The notes beneath the pieces were generated by a model. That model searched no databases. It saw nothing but the letters and a program-made list of their open reading frames with translations, and was not told the DNA's origin. Source: a bacterium (GTDB lineage: Bacteria > Armatimonadota > Fimbriimonadia > Fimbriimonadales > Fimbriimonadaceae). From it: a stretch of DNA of 64,000 nucleotides. A program made the translations under genes and the position numbers. Location: assembly GCA_013823945.1 (NCBI GenBank), contig PNMZ01000005.1, positions 1 through 64,000 of the forward strand, written 5' to 3'. Of this stretch, positions 59,583 through 64,000 are shown piece by piece. Position 1 is the first letter of the stretch, and every line of letters starts with the position of its first letter.

Positions 59583-60257
59583 ATGCGGAAATTGATGATT
59601 ACTGGCCTGCTGGCCATCTGCGCGATTGCGATGCACCCGTTGAGTGCGAGCGCAGTTCAAGAATCCGGTCGCACGTCGACCGTTGAGACAAAAGAGACGA
59701 AGATTCCTTTTGAAGTGAAGTACGTTTTTAACCGCGACATCACTCCGGGCCGGGTCAAAAAAGTGACAGATGGTCTGGACGGGAAAAAGATTACAACGAC
59801 CACCCATTGGTTTGAAAATGGGGTGAAAGTTGACACAGAGACCAAGACGGAAACGGTTCCGGCGAAGGATGCAGTTTTTCATATGGGAAAAGCGGGTTTC
59901 CTTGAGGCGGATCGAGGTTCTTTTAACCGGGCTTCGGTGAAGACGATGGAATCGACGGCATATCTTCCAACCGATGGATCTGGTCATGGTCGTACAGCGA
60001 GCGGCTTAAGAGCCAAGTTTGGTGTGGTTGCGGTTGACCCGAAGGTGATCAAGATTGGTACTTTGTTGTATGTTGAAGGGTATGGTTTTGCGGTTGCGGC
60101 GGATACGGGCGGCGCGATCAAGGGAAACAAGATTGATGTGTGCATGCATGACAAGGCGAAGGCTCTGAAATGGGGTCGTCGGAAAGTTCAGGTTCATATC
60201 TTCCGAGAGCGGTTCACGGAAGGGATGGCGCGGAAATATCGTTCCGCGGGCACGTAG
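59583..60257 (+). CDS. G5/3D-domain cell-wall protein
   Basis: 224 residues. ATG 59583 with GAGGA upstream; a signal peptide follows (LMITGLLAICAIAMHPLSASA). A G5-type domain spans about 35-105 (EVKYVFNRDITPGRVKKVTDG, KTETVPAKDAVFHMG). The 3D domain has its three Asp motifs: VAVDPKVI, AADTGGAIKG and KIDVCMHD. The fold is that of lytic transglycosylase-like MltA/RpfB/YabE proteins, which cleave or bind peptidoglycan. The stop lies just inside the next gene's upstream region; rsmA overlaps it. Confidence 0.85.
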   Translation: MRKLMITGLLAICAIAMHPLSASAVQESGRTSTVETKETKIPFEVKYVFNRDITPGRVKKVTDGLDGKKITTTTHWFENGVKVDTETKTETVPAKDAVFHMGKAGFLEADRGSFNRASVKTMESTAYLPTDGSGHGRTASGLRAKFGVVAVDPKVIKIGTLLYVEGYGFAVAADTGGAIKGNKIDVCMHDKAKALKWGRRKVQVHIFRERFTEGMARKYRSAGT

Positions 60258-61024
60258 AGCGGTTCGGCTTAGTTCCGGATAAGCGACTTGGTCAGCATTG
60301 GCTGACATCTGAGAAGGCCATTCGTGCGATTTGCGATCGAGCGGATGGCCTTTCTGGCGTTTTGGAGATCGGACCGGGGCCAGGGGTTTTGACTCGTCCC
60401 TTGATAGAGCGAGTTGGACGGGTTACGGCACTCGATGTTGACCGGCGCATGGTGGAGGCAGCGGGCGTGTGGGCGGCTGGTGCGCAGGTAATTTTGGCGG
60501 ATGCGCTGAACGAGGATTGGGGGGTTCACTTGAGGGATATGGAGCTGCCGAGGGGGATTTTCTCGAATATGCCTTATAACATTACTGGGCCACTTTTGGA
60601 TAAGGTTTGCGAGCAAGCGGCGGTAATTGATCGGGCAGTTCTTATGATGCAGCGAGAGGTGGGGGAGAAAATTTTGGCGAAGGCGGGGGATCGTAATCGG
60701 GGGGCTTTGAGTGTAGTCATCCAGCGGCTATTCGATGTGACCCGGGTTTGTCTTGTTCCACCCGGAGCGTTTTGGCCCCCGCCAAAAGTGGATAGTGTGG
60801 TTTTGGATTTGCGTCCCCGGGGGCTGACGGGCGAAAGAGCTTTTGATGTGGTTCGTATGGGATTTCGATCGCCCAGAAAAACACTCGTAAATAATTTGTC
60901 CAGTGGGTATGAGAAGGATTTAGTAGGAGGAGTTCTTTTGGTGATGGGGCTGAGTGAGACTGTGCGACCGCATGAGTTGACAGAGGAGGCGTGGTTTGAG
61001 CTTGCCGGGCGACTTGTTGAATGA
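60170..61024 (+). CDS. rsmA: 16S rRNA (adenine(1518)-N(6)/adenine(1519)-N(6))-dimethyltransferase
   Basis: 284 residues from ATG 60170. RsmA/KsgA landmarks: KRLGQHWLTS at about 37-46, EIGPGPGVLTRPLI, LDVDRRM, FSNMPYNITGPLL (the catalytic NxPY) and MQREVGEKI. It dimethylates two adenines of helix 45. The only ATG/GTG/TTG in frame before the conserved core is at 60170, which would extend the N-terminus by about 25 residues and overlap the 3D-domain gene by 88 bp. A noncanonical start near 60230-60260 is an alternative. Confidence 0.9.
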   Translation: MGSSESSGSYLPRAVHGRDGAEISFRGHVERFGLVPDKRLGQHWLTSEKAIRAICDRADGLSGVLEIGPGPGVLTRPLIERVGRVTALDVDRRMVEAAGVWAAGAQVILADALNEDWGVHLRDMELPRGIFSNMPYNITGPLLDKVCEQAAVIDRAVLMMQREVGEKILAKAGDRNRGALSVVIQRLFDVTRVCLVPPGAFWPPPKVDSVVLDLRPRGLTGERAFDVVRMGFRSPRKTLVNNLSSGYEKDLVGGVLLVMGLSETVRPHELTEEAWFELAGRLVE

Positions 61025-61940
61025 AAAGGTAAAGGCGGAAGGTCACGCTTTGGGATTTGATTTAGTTGGGGTTTGTGATGCTTCACCACCGCGTTCGTTG
61101 GGGGTTTTGGTAGCTTGGATGGGGGAGGGGATGCATGGTGAAATGGACTACATGGCAGATAGTTTGCCGTTGCGGGGTGATTTGAATCGGGTTTTGCCGG
61201 GGGTCAGGAGCGTCGTGGCGGTAGGTTTGAACTACTATCAGGAGCCGGTTGGCGGGGATGTGAAGTTGGCTCGTTACGCTTTGGGGCGTGACTATCATAA
61301 AGTCATTCGAGGCAAACTGAAGAAGTTGGCCCGGACGATGGAAGAGGTTTGTCCAGGTGAGAAGTGGCGAGCTTGTGTTGATTCGGCTCCGGTGATGGAG
61401 CGGGAGTTTGCGAATCGGGCGGGATTGGGGTGGTTTGGGAAAAATACGTGTTTGATTAATTCTCATCGGGGGAGCTGGTTTTTGATCGGTGTGCTTTTGA
61501 CGACGGCTGAGATCGAAATTGATTCACCGGCAGTAGGGGGGTGTGGGACGTGCCGCAAGTGTATTGATGCTTGTCCGACGGGGGCAATCGTTCAGCGTGA
61601 TGGGGTGTGGCAGGTGGATGCGAGGCGCTGCATTAGTTATTTGACAATTGAGAAGCGGGGGGATTTTTCGGCGGAGGAGGCGGAGATGGTAGGGGAATGG
61701 ACGTTTGGGTGTGATGTGTGTCAGGAGGTTTGTCCGTTCAATCAGGTACGCGAGAATCAGCCTTTGCGGGCGGCGACGACGCAAGTGCCAGGGTTTTTGG
61801 ATCGGCGGGATCTTGGGAGTTTGGAGGAGATTTTGGTGTGGTCAGAGTCGGAGTGGGATGAGCGTACTCAGGGGAGTGCGGTTCGCCGGGCGGGGTTTGA
61901 GGGATTGAAGCGGAATGCACGGGCGAATTTGGGGGAGTAG
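60996..61940 (+). CDS. queG: Epoxyqueuosine reductase
   Basis: 314 residues from TTG 60996, placed by an AGGAGG ribosome site 7 nt upstream and overlapping rsmA by 29 bp. Family landmarks: GFDLVGVCDASPP, WMGEGMHGEMDYM, RYALGRDYHK, ANRAGLGWFGKNTC, and two [4Fe-4S] ferredoxin-type motifs, CGTCRKCIDACPTGAI and CDVCQEVCPFN. Uses cobalamin and iron-sulphur centres to make queuosine in tRNA wobble position 34. Confidence 0.93.
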   Translation: MSLPGDLLNEKVKAEGHALGFDLVGVCDASPPRSLGVLVAWMGEGMHGEMDYMADSLPLRGDLNRVLPGVRSVVAVGLNYYQEPVGGDVKLARYALGRDYHKVIRGKLKKLARTMEEVCPGEKWRACVDSAPVMEREFANRAGLGWFGKNTCLINSHRGSWFLIGVLLTTAEIEIDSPAVGGCGTCRKCIDACPTGAIVQRDGVWQVDARRCISYLTIEKRGDFSAEEAEMVGEWTFGCDVCQEVCPFNQVRENQPLRAATTQVPGFLDRRDLGSLEEILVWSESEWDERTQGSAVRRAGFEGLKRNARANLGE

Positions 61941-62025
61941 TTATTGAGTAATTGATTTGGTCTTTAGAAGCTTTTGGTCTGTTGGGAAAGACTTTTTCGT
62001 GAGGTGTTGAATTGATTTACTCTCG

Positions 62026-62060
62026 CCCCCTCCTTAGTCGTCCCCCAGAGGGGGAGGGGG
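62026..62060. repeat. Palindromic G/C-rich repeat, copy 6
   Basis: Outer arms CCCCCTCC and GGAGGGGG enclose a smaller nested hairpin (CCCCC AGA GGGGG). Confidence 0.65.
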
Positions 62061-62146
62061 GAAAGGCAATTAGCGATTCTGAGTTAGGCGAAATACTCTT
62101 CAGTTTCTAATTTCTATTTGCGAGGAATAATGACCTCACCCCCTAG

Positions 62147-62174
62147 CCCCCTCTCCATTAAAACGGAGAGGGGG
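62147..62174. repeat. Palindromic G/C-rich repeat, copy 7
   Basis: Perfect 10-bp stem CCCCCTCTCC / GGAGAGGGGG with loop ATTAAAAC, then TTTT. With its 16-nt left flank it nearly equals copy 4. Confidence 0.8.
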
Positions 62175-62216
62175 TTTTGAATCAGAGTTCGATGGAGGTT
62201 CGTCTGGACAGTTGGT

Positions 62217-63251
62217 TTGACGATACGGGAAGAGACGGAGTTGTGGGAGGGGCGGGCGTTAGCAACGAGGGCGATGCTGGCGTCAGCGAGTGCTGGCCGG
62301 GTGCGGGCGGAAGAGCCTGACCCGGTTCGGACGTGTTTTCAGAGAGATCGAGATCGGATTTTGCATTCAAAGGCGTTCCGTCGGTTGAAACACAAGACGC
62401 AGGTGTTTATTGAGCCGGCAGGGGATCACTACCGCACGAGGTTGACTCATTCTTTGGAAGTGGCTCAGATTGCGAGAACGATTGGTCGGGCGTTGCGATT
62501 GAATGAAGATTTGATTGAAGCGATTGCGTTGGGCCACGATGTGGGGCATACACCGTTTGGTCACGCGGGGGAACAGGCGATTGATGAGGTGTTGCGGGAA
62601 GATTTTGCGGGGGTGGACGGCGCACCAAACGGGTTCCGTCATTACGAGCACTCTTTGCGTATTGTAGATGTTTTGGCGGATATGAACTTGACCCAAGAAG
62701 TTCGAGCGGGAATTGGGGGTCACTCAAAGGGGCGGAAAGATTTGAGCGCGGCAGATGGGGAAGTAACTTCGACGTTGGAGGCGGCCGTGGTTCGAATTAG
62801 TGATCGGGTGGCTTATTTGAACCATGATTTGGATGACGCGGTCCGGAGTGGTTTGATTGATGGAGTTCCGGCGCAATTTGCTTTCTTGGGGGCATCTCAT
62901 GGTAAGCGGATTAGTGGGATGGTACAGGACGTGATTCGAGAAAGTCGGGATCAGGATGTGATTGGGCTAAGCGATGGAATGCTCAGCGCGATGAATGATT
63001 TGAAAGAGTGGCTCTTTGAGAATGTTTATCTGCGGGAGCCAGTACCGATGGTGCAGGTCCGGAAAGCGAAGAAAATCGTGAGGGAGTTGTTGTTGTACTT
63101 TGCGGAGCCGGGGAATCTTCCGGCGGGTTTTGAAGGGGTTCAGGGGGCGGTGGATTATGTCGCGGGGATGACGGATCGGTTTGCGATTAAGACGTATCAG
63201 GACTTGTTTATTCCGACCGAGTTTGCGGATGTTGTAGCGCGGGTTCGGTGA
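62217..63251 (+). CDS. dgt: Deoxyguanosinetriphosphate triphosphohydrolase-like protein
   Basis: 344 residues from TTG 62217 (family start TIREETELWE). HD-domain landmarks: RTCFQRDRDRILHSKAFRR, HKTQVF, RTRLTHSLEVAQIAR (His), IALGHDVGHTPFGHAGE (His-Asp) and HYEHSLRIVD. It breaks dNTPs to deoxynucleoside and triphosphate; length fits the short bacterial class. Ends 77 bp before rel. Confidence 0.92.
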   Translation: MTIREETELWEGRALATRAMLASASAGRVRAEEPDPVRTCFQRDRDRILHSKAFRRLKHKTQVFIEPAGDHYRTRLTHSLEVAQIARTIGRALRLNEDLIEAIALGHDVGHTPFGHAGEQAIDEVLREDFAGVDGAPNGFRHYEHSLRIVDVLADMNLTQEVRAGIGGHSKGRKDLSAADGEVTSTLEAAVVRISDRVAYLNHDLDDAVRSGLIDGVPAQFAFLGASHGKRISGMVQDVIRESRDQDVIGLSDGMLSAMNDLKEWLFENVYLREPVPMVQVRKAKKIVRELLLYFAEPGNLPAGFEGVQGAVDYVAGMTDRFAIKTYQDLFIPTEFADVVARVR

Positions 63252-63274
63252 AGCAAAAAAGGTTTGTGGTCAGC

Positions 63275-63280
63275 TATAAT
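63275..63280 (+). promoter_or_regulatory. Perfect TATAAT -10 before rel
   Basis: TATAAT at 63275-63280 in the 76-bp gap. No convincing -35 at the usual distance. Transcription would start near 63287, about 40 nt before ATG 63328. Confidence 0.5.
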
Positions 63281-63327
63281 CATCCGTACCTCTTTGCTCG
63301 CGGGGTGGCGAGCTGTTCTTCGTCTTC

Positions 63328-64000
63328 ATGGCTTCACCGGTGAATTCTTCGGACGTTCCCGTTCCGGGTTGGGATCGTGTTTTGTCGGCTTTTGGTGAGC
63401 ATTGGCCGGGGGCAAGCCATGATCGGTTGACGAGGGCATTGGAGTTGGCCCGTTTGGCGCACGAGGGTCAGTTTCGGAAGTCCGGTGAGCCTTATATTAT
63501 TCATCCGGTTGCCGTAGCGGTGACAATTGCTGAGTTGGGGATGGATGAAGATAGTATATGTGCGGCTTTGCTCCACGACGTCATTGAAGATACTCCAGTT
63601 ACTGCTGACGATGTGGAGGCAGAGTTTGGGAAAGATGTTCGGCACATGACGGAAGGGGTGACTAAGCTTCAGTCCCAAAAGTTGGCGGAGGCATCAGTGA
63701 GTAAGCGGGCGCGGGCGGAGAATAACCGTGCGGCGGAGAGTTTGCGCAAGTTGCTCTTGGCGATGGCGGACGACTTCCGCGTGATGGTGATCAAGCTTGC
63801 GGATCGGCTACACAATATGTCCACGATTGATTCGATGGCAGTTGACAAACAGGTGAGGATTGCCAATGAGACTTTGGAAGTTTATGCGCCGATTGCGGCG
63901 CGGTTGGGGATATGGCAGATTAAGTGGCAGTTGGAGGATTTGGCGTTCAAAACGCTGCACCCGGAGGAATTTAATGCGATTCGGGAGCGGGTGGCCAAGT
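63328..64000 (+). CDS. rel: RelA/SpoT-type (p)ppGpp synthetase/hydrolase, 5' part
   Basis: The gene runs off the window's right edge; 224 residues are visible. The HD hydrolase domain is present: RLAHEGQFRKSGEPYIIHPV, ALLHDVIEDTPVT (His-Asp) and KLADRLHNMSTID. The intact HD motifs suggest a bifunctional Rel/SpoT enzyme, as usual in bacteria with a single long gene. Start chosen at ATG 63328 with no clear ribosome site. Just downstream of dgt, both controlling nucleotide pools. Confidence 0.92.
   Translation, partial: MASPVNSSDVPVPGWDRVLSAFGEHWPGASHDRLTRALELARLAHEGQFRKSGEPYIIHPVAVAVTIAELGMDEDSICAALLHDVIEDTPVTADDVEAEFGKDVRHMTEGVTKLQSQKLAEASVSKRARAENNRAAESLRKLLLAMADDFRVMVIKLADRLHNMSTIDSMAVDKQVRIANETLEVYAPIAARLGIWQIKWQLEDLAFKTLHPEEFNAIRERVAK

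Larger units (their letters stand above)
61941..62216. other. Intergenic region carrying two palindromic repeats
   Basis: 276 bp without a gene between queG and dgt. Copies 6 (62026) and 7 (62147) of the palindromic repeat occupy much of it; copy 7 is followed by TTTT and can double as a terminator. Confidence 0.6.

Overview
The window looks like a chromosomal segment of a free-living, heterotrophic bacterium. Candidate lineages are the Armatimonadota (Fimbriimonas-like), with Planctomycetota or Verrucomicrobiota as alternatives. This is an inference from several traits: two PEP-CTERM surface proteins, a type IV pseudopilin with the N-terminal [12 protein letters not shown] segment, an LCP cell-envelope enzyme, several glycoside hydrolases, very G-rich coding strands, many GTG/TTG starts, and TANNNT-type -10 boxes only 6-9 nt before start codons (leaderless transcription). 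No 16S rRNA gene is present, so the lineage cannot be proven here.

Layout. 1-1650: decayed end of an integrated element abutting a tRNA-Asn gene, with a broken amidase and small excisionase-like DNA-binding genes. 1800-5530: two SDR oxidoreductases and two PEP-CTERM proteins. 5627-10249: a tightly overlapped four-gene operon giving a complete trans-4-hydroxy-L-proline to 2-oxoglutarate route. 10400-16480: a GT9 glycosyltransferase, the methylcitrate-cycle pair prpB-prpC, rmuC and an MFS transporter. 16678-21357: rpoC, standing apart from rpoB. 21400-33880: a lipoprotein, a DprA-like protein, an MTAP-family phosphorylase, an MBL/beta-CASP nuclease, a GH15 enzyme, an ECF sigma/anti-sigma pair, a secreted protein with a 5-bp repeat tract in its signal peptide, a GH20 enzyme, ubiX, an epimerase and cutC. 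33980-43950: pckA, a pseudopilin-like membrane protein, LCP, a pseudopilin, GH95, an amidohydrolase, an alkyltransferase-like protein, aroC and pnuC.

44.1-55.1 kb is the standout region: a polymorphic Rhs toxin locus. One full-length, Sec-exported Rhs gene with its own toxin tip and candidate immunity genes is followed by four start-less Rhs 3' fragments. Each carries the same conserved core end, a different toxin domain and its own partner gene. This is the arrangement expected of a silent library of toxin-immunity cassettes that can replace the expressed tip by homologous recombination.

55.4-64 kb returns to housekeeping: a GspE/PilB ATPase, membrane and secreted proteins, a DUF2256 zinc-ribbon protein, a G5/3D-domain wall protein, rsmA, queG, dgt and the start of a rel gene. 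At least seven copies of a CCCTCTCC/GGAGAGGG-type palindromic repeat lie between genes, and one copy sits in frame inside pnuC.
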